Below are positions 21,423 to 32,828 of a DNA stretch of 64,000 bases, piece after piece. The translations under genes and the position numbers were made by a program. Origin of the DNA: Silene conica (Eukaryota > Streptophyta > Magnoliopsida > Caryophyllales > Caryophyllaceae); NCBI GenBank assembly GCA_029255685.2, contig CM055320.2, positions 40,260,390 to 40,324,389 on the forward strand. Reading direction: 5' to 3'. Positions within the stretch are counted from its first letter, which is position 1; every line of letters starts with the position of its first letter. A model generated the notes under the pieces. The model saw nothing but the letters and a program-made list of their open reading frames with translations. It had not been told where the DNA came from and ran no database searches.

Positions 21423-23860
21423 AATAGGTTGTTTGCATGCTTTCCGTTTACGTTTTTACGGAGTTATAGTGATAACAAAATAAAATTTGATATTTTCGTT
21501 TAATATATGATATGCACGAAATTAATTTAGCATGAATACCTACTGTTTTCTAAAATGTTTTAGAATATTTGGAATATATTTTGCATGAATATTGATTATT
21601 GGTATATTAAATCTCGGTTTTAATATGTTTTAATGGTTAAAAATGTTTATTTTTTTGGGAAAAATAGTTAAAATTAGCTTCTGGCCGAGATTTTTCAGTA
21701 TGTTATCACATGTATATCCTATGTTTTGAATATGAATTTGCGTAAATTATGGACTTATAAAACGTGTGATATGAATTTTAAGTGTTAAAATGCAATAAGA
21801 TGAAAAAAAATGGGTTAAAATAGTTATATTATGAATTTGACTATAAACATTTATGAGGATGTCACATGAAATATTTAAAATTTATGTTGAATTTTCCAGA
21901 AATTTATCTCAAATATTGCAATATTATAGAATTTTAATGTAAAAATCGGGTAATTAGTGACATAATTTCGACTTTAATAGTTTAAGTTGGAATTTAGCCA
22001 TAAATATTTAACACGATGTCATATATATTATTTCCAGCATGTATAAATTTTTTGAGAATTTTATCTTATTTTATGCTTGAGAAATAATTTTAAAGGTTAA
22101 AATCGTACGATATATGACGTAAATCGTTAAAATTTGCAAAAGTTGTTAAAATGGCCGAAAAATGTAACCCATATTAGTCATATGTGATATGTTCATCATG
22201 AAAATTTTCTTGGGTGCCAAAAGTTTCAGATTTAATTTAATTTTAATTTGTTAAAAGTAGCATTTAAAATTGAATATTTAGAGTCATTTTTAATATTTCG
22301 GCTATGGAGCAATGTGCCATTTAATTTTCTGTCCATTTTGTGTTCTTAAAATGTTTTGGAAGGTATAAAAATATTATTAGTATTTAATTTGCATTTATGA
22401 AGTTAATTATTGAATTTTCCGACTTAAATTGCTCGTTTTACGTCTTATTTACGAAATAATGTTAAAACCGTATAAAATACTAATATTTTAACATTCTGAA
22501 AATTTTAAGAACATTCTGGATTTTTCAAAATTTGAATTTTGAATTTTCGAAATTTTTATGACTCTTTTGGATTTTTATATTATTTTTCCCGTAAAACCGA
22601 GTAATACCGAGCAATATTAAAATATATTAAGTTAAGTCATGTTCAAAGTTTGAGTGAGACTAAATTTTGAAACCTATAAGAGTTAGGATGATTAACTTAA
22701 GGATGAAAACCGTTTCATAATAATGCATAGTGTTGTTAAACCGTTAAAACACGCGATTCCATAAACCGAGGTTTGCGATAACTATTTAAAAATGTGTTTT
22801 TAAATAGGACGATTTGGCTTAGGGTTTTCATGTTAATTCATATTTTCATAAGCATTGCATATTATATTATGAATGTCATGATTTATTTTTACGTAATTTT
22901 GGGAATTATGTAATTTACTTAGTATGGCCTTAGTTTTAAATCGGTTTTTCCCGTAATGTAAGGGGTTACCGATTGGATTGTAATTTTGTGATCTCGTATC
23001 ACCCAATTGTAATTTATTTCTATTTTATAATGTATAAAGTAGACTAGAAAAGTTGTAATATTTGTAAAATCCGGAGTTCCTTGAAGACGGTGACATTCGG
23101 AAAGGAGTTCCGACAAGACGGTGTTTACCTCGAAGTGCGTGCCGTGTGAAGTTCAAGGGACCAAAGGAGTTGGTTTCCGAATTTGTACTTTTATTATTTC
23201 TTTTCTAGGAAAGGCCATACTAGGGTTTATTTTATGCTTTTATTTTTGCTTTTTATATGTTTGCATGCATAGCCAAATCGTCATACATCGTATCATGCAT
23301 GTTTCGACCTAGTCGACCTAGTCTTTTATTTTATCGATAATTCACCGACTTAGTTCACTTAAACGGAGATAGATAATAATTTGACTAGATCTCTTACATA
23401 TAAATATTGAGACTTAGCCTTACCAAAAAGTACGGACCCATGAATCCCTTCTTCACAAGAACGTAGGCTCGGCTACACCGGGGTACTAAAATTGTCACGT
23501 TGGGTAAGTGGGGTAATAAGATTACACCTTGAAATTTGGTTGATCTCAACGAAAGTATTCGTAACCGTAGTTGCAATAACTTCGGGCTGAAGATAATTTT
23601 AAGAAAATTGTCGACCGAGAGTTCTAAGAGTAGAACCGATTAAAGGGTTAATCCACCAAATTATACCGATACGGGTTGAATCGGCTACACCGTGCCCGGA
23701 TTAGTATGGGTTTGGGTCTCGGGATTGTTTACTTAATTGGGTAAGAGATCATTAAGTAAATATATAACTAAACTTGTTAAAGTTTCTAGTTTAAATTACG
23801 AATTTTAAAATGATGTTGTTTTTCCTTTTATTATTGTAGTTTTATTTTCAACATCATCAA
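21423..23860 (+). promoter_or_regulatory. Long untranslated leader of element B
   Basis: About 2.4 kb lie between primer site and gag. The distal part (23050-23770) matches the leaders of A, C and D, including GGAAAGGAGTTCCGACAAGA and GAGTTCTAAGAGTAGAACC, which could pair within RNA. No coding region is supported. Confidence 0.65.
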
Positions 23861-24875
23861 ATGGCAACCAACGCTCCACCTCTCACTAACGTATCATGGC
23901 TTCGATCCTTTATGGATCGTTGCAAACTCGATAAGCATGGTTCAAACTTTAAGGATTGGGATGCGCAATTACTTTTGGCCGCTCAGGGCGACGATAAGAG
24001 TCGTTACCTATCCGAAGCCGCTCCTCCCGCTCGTTCATCGGTCCAAACTTGTGAGGCCTATGAAGCCTACATGAAAGAGTCCTCCGCTCTTAAAAATGTG
24101 CTCATCTTCTCCATGGAGCCGGATCTCCAAAGGACTATGATTAAGTTGACCACATCGTATGAGATATACACCAAGCTTGCGACCATGTTTTCGCAAACTC
24201 CAAGGGTGATTCAATATGAGGCGGCTTCCGCCTTCTTTGACATTACATTCAAGGAAGGGCAAAAGATAAGCCCTCATGTGCTCAAACTCGCTGAGCTCGC
24301 GGAGACTCTAAAAGCTCAAAATGTTGATGTTCCCGACTCCCTTATTATTGACCGAGTTCTTCACTCACTCAATAAGGTTAAAGCGTATGCTCAATTCCGG
24401 GTGAATTTCAAAATGCGAAACCAAGAAACCACATTGGAAGAGTTGCATAAGATGCTCGTCCAAGCCGAAAGGGACATGGGACTTCATGAAAGTTCCACCA
24501 AGGATGTTTTGAACATCGAAAAGAAAGGGAAAACGAGCTTCATAAGGAATGCCTCTAAAGGCAAGGGCAAGAAAACGTTCAAGGCCAAGGCAAACAAAGA
24601 AAAGACCTTTTCGAAAGGCGCTTCCACCTCGTCTTCAAAAGAGCAAGACAAGTGCCATTATTGCACGAGGATCGGTCATTGGAAGCGAAATTTCCCCAAA
24701 TACTTAAGTGATCTCAAAAATGGGAAGGCAACCGCCGTAGGTAATAATTCTCGTTTAAATTCATGTCATTTATCAACTTATGTATAATGATACAAATGTG
24801 TTGATATTTACCCTTTTTAATTGTTTTAAAGGGGCGCCTCCTAATAACGATAAGGGCAAGGAGAAGGAAGCATGA
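23861..24875 (+). CDS. Gag protein of element B (two exons, intron 24741-24831)
   Basis: The first exon (23861-24740) encodes a copia-type Gag: an N-terminal SWLRSFMDRCKL..WDAQLLLAAQ segment, a helical capsid-like middle (YEIYTKLATMF, AQFRVNFKMRNQ, EELHKMLVQAERDMG), a lysine-rich linker and a CCHC-type knuckle at about 265-278. The knuckle reads CHYCTRIGHWKRNF, so the fourth zinc ligand is Phe instead of Cys. Unspliced, the frame ends after 308 codons at 24787. If the 91-bp intron is removed the protein ends ..VGAPPNNDKGKEKEA, a tail also predicted in C. Gag forms virus-like particles in the cytoplasm. There is no downstream pol, so the element depends on enzymes supplied in trans. The particle protein looks intact apart from the knuckle. 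Confidence 0.88.
24741..24831 (+). other. Candidate 91-bp intron at the end of gag in element B
   Basis: The borders are GTAG|GTAATAATTC at the donor and TTGTTTTAAAG|GG at the acceptor. The intron body is AT-rich. Splicing in phase 1 joins the knuckle exon to a short exon ending DKGKEKEA. A has a 91-bp counterpart and C an 88-bp one at the homologous place. Confidence 0.65.
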
Positions 24876-26533
24876 GGTTCCTTACTTGGATGGCTATGGT
24901 AGCATCCAAATTGATCGAAGACTTGAAGAGCTAGCCTCTAATTTTCATATCGTCTTCTTTCATATTTTGCATTTTATTTATGGAACAATTTATTTTCTTG
25001 TAAGACAAGGATTAAAATCCTAAAAAAATGGTTGTAATTTTGGATATTGGTGACTTGGTTTTCAACCCGAGTCACTACTTTGTTCTTAATAAATGTTTTG
25101 ATTTATCAAATAAATTGCATGCCTTGTTAAAACATGTATAATAGTGATTTAATCACGCAATTAACAATTGATACGATCAATATAATACAATCAAAGTGTT
25201 GATTAAAACGGAGAACTACACCCCATGAGATACTTTCAATCAAGATGAGACTATATTAGTTCATTATAAGATTTTCATTTTAAGTGAAAATGAGAATGTT
25301 TTCATCACACCTATAAAACTTCAAACATTCATATGCATTGGTTAATCGAAATAGCTATCCTTATACGAATAAAGGTTATCGTTAGAAGGATAAAGTGGGA
25401 GAAATTATTTCGCTCGCAAACCAATGATAATATAAAGGATCTTAGAGAAGATTCCTACTTGGGAGTCTTAAGAAGAACCCTAAATGAATTGAAGAAACTA
25501 CGAGAGGACACTGAAGAAACTACGGGAGAACACTCGAAGAAAAGTTCTTTGTGTTCATTGTTTCAAAGAGAGGAGACATGAAACCCCGTATGAATTCGGA
25601 AGGAATATCGGCTCCTTGAGATAATGATTTTTAAAGATTATAAGATAATAGAGGAGAAATCATCTATCTATACGGGAAGAAAGACCGGTTCCTTAATAAA
25701 TGATTTTTCTAAGTTTATTCTCTCAATGTAGTTATAAGGAAATTATCATGTCATATTCGTCTCGAGGAAACGAAGACATGATAAGAGGGTGATGATTGAT
25801 TGAATGGAAAATAGATCACTATAGGGATAGTGATAGTGATAATGATTCGAGTAATAGTTTAACATGCGAGAAATGAAAGGTTCATTTATGATATCGAGAG
25901 ATATTGCTTTCAGTGGGAGCAATATTCATTAAAGAATTGAAACCTACCATTTAGAGAGAATGGGTGATTCTTTAAGAGTAAAGAATAAGAGGTACTCAAT
26001 TTAGATGAATAAAATAATTATATCATATGATGATGGAGTTTTAAATGGGAAGGTTTATTATATGAATAATAAAAGGTCGCCCACTAGGAGAATGGTTGGA
26101 TACATTATTCATAACGATGAATGAAACCATTATCAAATAGCCAAGATGGATGAAAATTATTAGAATGATGAAATCATTAACAGACTACAATATAGTTTTC
26201 AGTACATAAGTGACTGTAGAGAGTGATTTTAATCCCTCCAGTATATCGATACGTCACAAGTTATAAGATAACAGTGGGAGCTTTCCTCCTCAAAGGAAAA
26301 TCAAAATCTAGAAAGAGTTCTAGATATATACTCAAATAAGATCATATTATGTGAGATAATATGAGTCGGAAGGAGACCAAAATTGTAAGTTTTGCAATTA
26401 TGATTAAAGGGTTATTCGCAAAACACTAATACAAATAGATGATTGTGCATCAAATGCAATGTAATAGTATTGGCTATTGTTGCATGACAACATCATTTGA
26501 GTTATAATTAACTCAAAGTAAAAGATACTTTGT
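24876..26533 (+). other. Non-coding filler of element B in place of pol
   Basis: There is no significant frame. Patches match A and C, for example GACTTGGTTTTCAACCC (near 25050) and repeated GAAGAAACTACGAGAGGACAC-like motifs near 25490. AGTGGGAG motifs recur (25395, 25911, 26273). The one at 25911, TTTCAGTGGGAGCAAT, resembles the reverse-transcriptase coding strand of D (FSGSN), so part may derive from pol. Confidence 0.55.
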
Positions 26534-27218
26534 CAAAATCCAAATGGGTTGTATGAGACAACATTGAACCCCATAAGTGAACTGGATTGACTTAGTATGG
26601 CCCCTAGCCGCTTACATGAGGTGACATCTCAAAGCGACTAGAGTGTGAGGCGATTGATGGCAAGTTCAAGTGCCATAGAGTCATATGTGATGACTAGTCG
26701 ATCACATAGGCAGACTGCAAGAGGCACTTTGTCGGGCATTTAGTGACCGCTTATAGAGTTCTGGAAATTTTATAGCCGGGCCGTGGCGAGAGCTACTATA
26801 GTATTCTTGTGAGTCAATTCTTAGACTAAAGACTACTCTCCCAAGATGGTACGGTTTAGGCATACCCTTGATCCATTCTCTACGACCTTTCGTAACTGGA
26901 GTCAAATGGGATTGTTTTGGGTTGTGACTAACTGTGACTAGTTGAAGGAAGTAAAGCGATAGAAATTGTCCACCCCTTGTCAGGGTTGTTCAAATCTCAA
27001 GGCCACTCGAGGAGAAGTTAACTGGAAATGCGTGGCCACGCTCGGAAGGTATCTATGGTAGATAATTCCGGTCAGACAGTTATTATCCACATCGAGGAAA
27101 CCACTCATGATATGATCGAATGCAAGTACGACCTCAGAGAGACATCTTGCATTGAGTGGGAGATTGTAATAGGACAAGAGAATTGGTGACGCACACTTGT
27201 CGAGGACAAGTGGGAGAT
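26534..27218 (+). promoter_or_regulatory. Conserved untranslated 3' block and polypurine tract of element B
   Basis: This block matches those of A, C and D. It contains the shared phrases GACTAGTCGATCACATAGGC, GGTATCTATGGTAGATAATT and GCGTGGCCACGC (a palindrome). It ends in GAGTGGGAGATT (27152) and the border tract AAGTGGGAGATTG. Confidence 0.7.
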
Positions 27219-27688
27219 TGTTGGGAAATGTGTTCTCAACAATAGTGCGATCACGTAATTAAATCTCATAACGAGAATGCGCAAGGGATGATACGAATTA
27301 TTAGTCAACTGACCAACATTAATCGGTAATGATCGGCTAGCTAGAGTTTGACATTACTGTCGTATGACGGTGGTGGTCAGTTGATCCCTTTAGGTCACAC
27401 CTTTAGGACAATTCCCTTAACAGTTAAAGTGATCAAATGTATATTGATACGATTTGGTCATATTCCTTAAACTCGTATATCGAGAAATTAGAGGTTAAAT
27501 CTTATTGTAAGATTTATGTTTAAAATTGAAACGTGTCAATTGTTAAACGGTAAACGATATTTTATAATATCGTAATTAGAATGAATCGGGTTATAATTAA
27601 TACAAATGTTGTAAATCGTATTGACGATAAAATTATTCATTTTATATTTGTAATTTCGAATTACATGTCAATTGATAAATATGATTTA

Positions 27689-27694
<6 letters not shown>

Positions 27695-27750
<56 letters not shown>
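27695..27750. repeat. TA microsatellite in the 3' LTR of element B
   Basis: About 28 TA units, against 8 in the 5' LTR, so the run expanded after insertion. Confidence 0.95.
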
Positions 27751-27755
<5 letters not shown>

Positions 27756-28020
27756 TATATGATAAATATTTATATTAAGATAATTTTATTACTATGTGAC
27801 ATATAAGATGTCACATTACACAATTGACAAACTTGTAAAATGGAATCCATTTTATGGATTAAGTGGCCGGGTATGGGAGGTGGTTGTGTGGGTGATTAGT
27901 GTATTAAACACACTATAATCATTATGTTGAGACATTATCCTTGAGACACCAACCTATAGCCACCCTAGCCACATAGAAAAGAGGAGATGTTCCCTCTTGT
28001 TCTTCCCCATACCCGGCCCT

Positions 28021-28025
28021 CTTAA
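28021..28025. repeat. Target-site duplication of element C, left copy (CTTAA)
   Basis: CTTAA directly precedes the LTR start TGTTGGAGG and is repeated at 37303-37307. The uninterrupted site exists in the 5' LTR of B, near 20941-20945. Confidence 0.95.
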
Positions 28026-28113
28026 TGTTGGAGGAAGTGTCCTCGACAATAGTGTGTTGACGAAATTAAAACTCATTTGAATGAAACACAACTGGGAGTG
28101 TTACTCTTTTAAA

Positions 28114-28195
28114 GTCGACTGATCAACATTTATCGATAATGATTGGCTGTCTAGAGTTTGACATTATCGTCATATGATGGTGGTGATCAGTTGAT
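28114..28195 (+). promoter_or_regulatory. U3 three-way-junction segment of the element C 5' LTR
   Basis: The outer stem pairs 28114-28125 (GTCGACTGATCA) with 28184-28195 (TGATCAGTTGAT). The inner stem pairs 28134-28141 (CGATAATG) with 28162-28169 (CATTATCG), a perfect 8-bp helix. It differs from A, B, D and E by paired changes that keep the helices. The 3' LTR copy is at 36108-36189. Confidence 0.68.
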
Positions 28196-28830
28196 CCCTT
28201 AAGGTCATATCTTTAGGGAATTCCGTCTCAATGGAATAATTAATTAATATTGTATTAGATACAAATTAATTAATAACTGGAAATTTTGGAAATAATTTTA
28301 TATGACGAATATTTTTATAATGGGATTATAATAATGATAGTCAAAGTAATAAAATTGTTTTATTACTCGGTTTTTATTTATTCGTTTGGGAAACGATTAA
28401 ATTGAGAATAAACACGGTTGATCATAAAATTACAAAGAGTTGTAATTAAATTATGACATTACATTTTTATACAATAATAATTTCGAAATTATTAGTGTAA
28501 TTATTTAAATGTAATAAATTTGTAAATTGTGAATTAGTTAAAATTGCACAATTAACAAATTGAGTCATGTGTTATGGAACATATGTGAGATGTTACAAAT
28601 TAACACAATTGACAAAGATAAAATGGGTCCATTTTGGACCTGATTTGGACCGTGTAACATGTAGTGTGCATGTGAGTTTGTGTGTGTAAGTGTATAAGGG
28701 TTGAGTGTAAGGCAAAATGAAGGTGTAAGGAATATCTCATGCTTTTGTGTAAGAAAGGAAGGAGCATGTATTGGCTCCTTTGGCTTGGCTTGGCCGGCCT
28801 TATGCACTCAAAAGAGAGCATATTTTGCTC

Positions 28831-28837
28831 TATAAAT
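28831..28837 (+). promoter_or_regulatory. TATA box in the 5' LTR of element C
   Basis: TATAAAT follows TTTTGCTC and precedes CACTCAACACACC, a plausible start region. The same motif in the 3' LTR is at 36819. Confidence 0.65.
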
Positions 28838-29316
28838 GACACTCAACACACCACACAAAAAGACTAAGGTTTTTGCATACTAGTTGTTGTTAGTTTGATG
28901 CTTGTTCATCCAACACACTACAAAACCTCATTCTCATAATTCCTTAGCTAAAATAGTTTTTACTAAGGAAATAATTATTTCCTATACTAATAATATTAAG
29001 AGTAATATTATTATTTCTAGTATACTTGTACTAATTTTCTAGTAACAAAATTAGTATAAGTTTGAGATCGGGTCCTTGATACGCACCTTTAGGAGACGAT
29101 TTTTGTTAGATCGTTTAAGGGTAATTTCGGTGGCTTGAAGACTCAAATAATAGGTGATTATTGAGTATAAACCTTCTAAAACCAATGTAAGGACTATCTC
29201 ATCTTATGATATCATCTTGCATGCATAAGATCCATTTAAGTTTTATGACCTAAACTTAAACAAACAAAACTCATATTAGATTTGAGTATAAAATCAGGAA
29301 CTTAGTTTCCAACAAT

Positions 29317-29328
29317 TGGTATCAGAGC
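29317..29328 (+). other. Primer-binding site of element C
   Basis: TGGTATCAGAGC lies two bases after the LTR end. Confidence 0.95.
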
Positions 29329-31819
29329 ATTACGGTTGTTGCATGTATGATCGGATTCATGTTTTATGTTAAAATCGGTTTAACATACACATTTCGAAAA
29401 TTTCGAAATTATTGTGTTTATTATGATAAATCACAAAATAATTTTTCATGTTAAAGTTTCTGTTTCTAAAATGGTTTTAGGACATAAAAATAATTTTATG
29501 GATTTTTATTGTTCATTTTTATATTTATTTGTATATTTTGTAGTTTAAATCGGTTTTAAACAACAATTAATGGGAAAAATAGCTAAAAATAGTTTCTGGC
29601 CGAGATTTTTTGATATGTTCTCACATGCATATTTAATATATTGTATATGATTTTTCGTAAGAAATGGAGTTAATATGCATGGATTATGAATTTTATGAGA
29701 TAAATAGTTATAATATGAGTAAAAAATGGGTATATAAGGTTATATTTCGAATTTGACCTTAAATATTTTATAAGAAGTCACATGCAATATATAAAATACC
29801 TGTATAAATTTTTGGATTTATTGGACTTATTTTGCATGATTAATGATTTTTATAGTAAAAATCGTATTAATAGTGACTTAAATTCGACTTTAATAGTTAT
29901 AGTTGGAATTTTGCCATAAAAACTTTACACAATGTCACATGCAATATTTACAGTATGTATGTAAGTTTTGGGAATTTATTCCCAAGTGATGCATGATTTA
30001 TGATTTTAAAGGTTAAAATCGGATAAATAGTGACTTATTGTGTTAAATATAGTTAATCTTAATATTATGGCATGAAATTTTACCCATAGATGTCTTATAT
30101 GATAGGAACATCAGATCTAAAAGTTGGATATCAAAATTTTTTCTGTTTTTATGATTATTAATTTTTAATGAGTTAATTAGCTAATAATCGTAATTTATGA
30201 GTCGTAAAAATAAAAATTCGGGTATGGTCTGTAATTTTTGGTCATTTTCAGATATATATATATATATATATTTTAGGATGACTAAAATTTTATGGCAAAT
30301 TATTGCAAGTTTTTATAATTTAAATCGGATTTTAAGCCATAAAAACGGCTTTTATACGATTTATTTAAGAAATAAACCATAAATATTTGCAAAAGACCAT
30401 TTTATTAATTTCTGAATTTTTAGAAAATTTCCAGAAAGTTTAAAGTTTTGAATTTTAAATTTCGAATTTTATTGACTCATTTGGCCATATTTTGTTTATT
30501 TTTCCCGAAAATACAAGTAATTTATGAACAATAATGCAAAATCAAGTTAGATCATGATCAAATATTAGTAGAGACTAAACATTGATTCCTAAAGTAAGTT
30601 AGGATGATTAACTTGGACATAAATGAGATTTATGTAATTTTGGATGATTTTAATAGTTAAAATCGCGCATATCCGTAAAAACCGTAAACAAATATGAGAT
30701 ATTTGCTCCCATAAGGCGATTTGGCATTAAAAAATTGAGCATGTGCATACATATTTTATTTATTGCAATTTATTTAATATGAATGTCATATTTTGAATGT
30801 TATTTATATAATTTGGAATTATGTAATTTTCTTAGTATGGCCTTAGGTTTAATCAATATTACCCGTAATGAAAGGGAATATTGATTCGGTTGTAATTTAT
30901 GTGATCTCGTATCACGGGTTTGTAATTTAAATTTTCAGTTTTACAATAGAATAGTTGTATTATTTTATTGTAATTCCGGAGATCCAAAAGACGGTGCCAT
31001 ACGGAAAGGAGTTCCGACAAGACGGTGGTTTCTTGAATGGCGTGCCAATGAAGTTCAAGGGACCAAGGAGTTGGTTTCCGAATTTGTAATTGTTAATTAG
31101 TTTTTACTATTACTAGGAAGGCCATACTAGGATTTTATTGCTTTATTGCTTTTACTTTTGCATTTTAATATGTTTGCATGCATAGCCAAATCGCCATAAA
31201 CATGCATATTAGTTTAGATCGTTAAAAACGACCGTGTCAATTATAATTATCGAGTTCACCAATTTAATTCGCTTAAAGGAGATGGATAATAAATTGACAA
31301 GACCTCTATATTAAACAAAAAAAAAAACAATTGAGAATTAGCCTTACCAAATAGTAGAACCCATGAGCTTCTATTTCGTGGGGTGGTGCTAGTCCAGTGG
31401 GCAGTACGAACCTCATTACGTAGGATAAGTGGGGCAATGGGGTGGATTCAGTCCAGTGGGCGGATCGCATCCCGATGCAATTGAAATTTGGTTTGTACTC
31501 AACGGAAGTGTAGAGGACCAGTGGTCAATGTGTTCCGGGCTAAGATGTATAAATTATGATTTGTCATCAACCAAGAGTTCTAGGGTAGAACCGGTTCATT
31601 TTAACCCACCAAACCATATCATTGGGTCGGAGTTCCAGTGGTTCACGATTTCGATAGTATGAGTTTGGGTCTTGGAATCATTTATAAAATTGGATAGAGG
31701 TCATTTTATAGATGCATCAACTTGGTAAATATGTTTACAAGTTAAAATAAAATTAAAACGATTAGCATTTAATTTCTTCATATGTTTAAAATTTTGTAGT
31801 CCTCGTATCAATATCAATC
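29329..31819 (+). promoter_or_regulatory. Long untranslated leader of element C
   Basis: About 2.5 kb without a credible frame. The block at 30960-31700 matches the leaders of A, B and D, including GGAGTTGGTTTCCGAATTTG and GCATGCATAGCCAAATCG. It also carries a near-repeat, GTGG(T/A)..AGTCCAGTGGGC, at about 31382 and 31442. Confidence 0.65.
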
Positions 31820-32828
31820 ATGACTACTTCCACTACTACGAACAATTCATGGTTACGTTCCTTCATGGATCGTTGTAAGCTAGAAAAGAATGGGGCGAAC
31901 TTTGCCGATTGGGATGCCCAACTGTTGTTAGCGGCAGAGGGAGACGGTAAGACCGAATTCCTCATTGAAGAATCACCTCCTGAACCTGCAGAAAATGCCA
32001 CCGCCGCAGCAAGACGACCCTATGATACTTATCAGAAGGAGTCTGCGGCAATCAAAAATGTTTTGATCTTCGCGATGGAGCCAGAACTCAAAAGGAGTGC
32101 CATAAAGATTGGCACGGCCTATGAGATCTACTCCAGGCTTGTGACAATGTTCTCAAAGGCTTCGAGAATTGTCCAATACGAGGCGGCATCGGCCTTCTTT
32201 GATCTCAACCTTAAGGAGGGGCAAAAGGCTAGCCCACATGTGCTCAAGTTAATTGAGCATGTAGAAACCCTAAGGATGAATCAAGTGGACATTCCTAAGG
32301 AACTTGTGATTGATAGAATCCTCCACTCCTTGTCTAAGGTGAAAACTTATGTACAATTCCGGGTGAATTTCAACATGAGAAACCAAGACATCTCTCTCGA
32401 TGAATTGCACAATATGATCGTGCAAGCTGAAAGGGATATGGGCCTAAATGTTAGTGCCCCTAAGGATGTGCTCAACATTAATGTTAAGAGCAAGGGAAAG
32501 TTCAAAAGGAAGGGTAAGGCAAAGGGGAAGCAACCTTCCAAAGGTTCAAAGAAAGTGTCTTCTGAGGCAAGCACCTCCAAATCCAAGAAGAGCCCTCATC
32601 AAGGGGCCAAATGCTTTTACTGCAATGGCAAAGGACATTGGAAGAGGAACTGTTCCAAGTATCTCAGCGATCTCAAAGCTGGGAAGATTCTTCCAGTTGG
32701 TACGATAACTATCCCGATTTTATGTTAATCTCAACTAATGTATCATGATACAAGTTGTGATGTGAATGCTCTTCTTACTTGAATTAGGGCATGAAAGAAA
32801 AGATAAGGGAAAAGAGAAACAAGCTTGA
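31820..32828 (+). CDS. Gag protein of element C (two exons, intron 32700-32787)
   Basis: Exon 1 (31820-32699) encodes a copia-type Gag about 60 percent similar by eye to B: SWLRSFMDRCKLEKNGANF, a capsid-like middle (YEIYSRLVTMF, VQFRVNFNMRNQ, DELHNMIVQAERDMG), a lysine/serine-rich linker and a complete CCHC knuckle (C265, C268, H273, C278). Unspliced, the frame ends at 32728 after 302 codons. Spliced, it ends ..VGHERKDKGKEKQA at 32828. Of the three gag genes here this is the only one with an intact zinc knuckle. It would assemble cytoplasmic particles and bind genomic RNA. No pol follows, so reverse transcriptase and integrase must come from another element such as D. Confidence 0.9.
32700..32787 (+). 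other. Candidate 88-bp intron at the end of gag in element C
   Basis: The donor is GTTG|GTACGATA. A pyrimidine-containing stretch leads to TTGAATTAG|GG. Phase and position equal those of B. Splicing yields the tail DKGKEKQA, nearly the same as in B although the intron sequences differ. Confidence 0.65.

Larger units (their letters stand above)
27219..28025 (+). repeat. 3' LTR of element B, first part
   Basis: This matches 20179 onward and carries a canonical TGTTGGG start. A TA run of about 56 bp at 27695-27750 accounts for the 40-bp length difference from the 5' LTR. The three-way-junction copy is at 27304-27385. It is interrupted by element C after CTTAA. Confidence 0.92.
28026..29314 (+). 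repeat. 5' LTR of element C
   Basis: 1289 bp, beginning TGTTGGAGGAAG and ending TTTCCAACA. The three-way-junction segment is at 28114-28195 and a TATA box at 28831. An 11-bp stretch near 28640 is missing from the other LTR. Confidence 0.95.

Noticed and set aside
25333-25581. 82-codon frame in the filler of element B
   Set aside because: Lysine/glutamate-rich by composition. The homologous stretches of A and C do not keep the frame.
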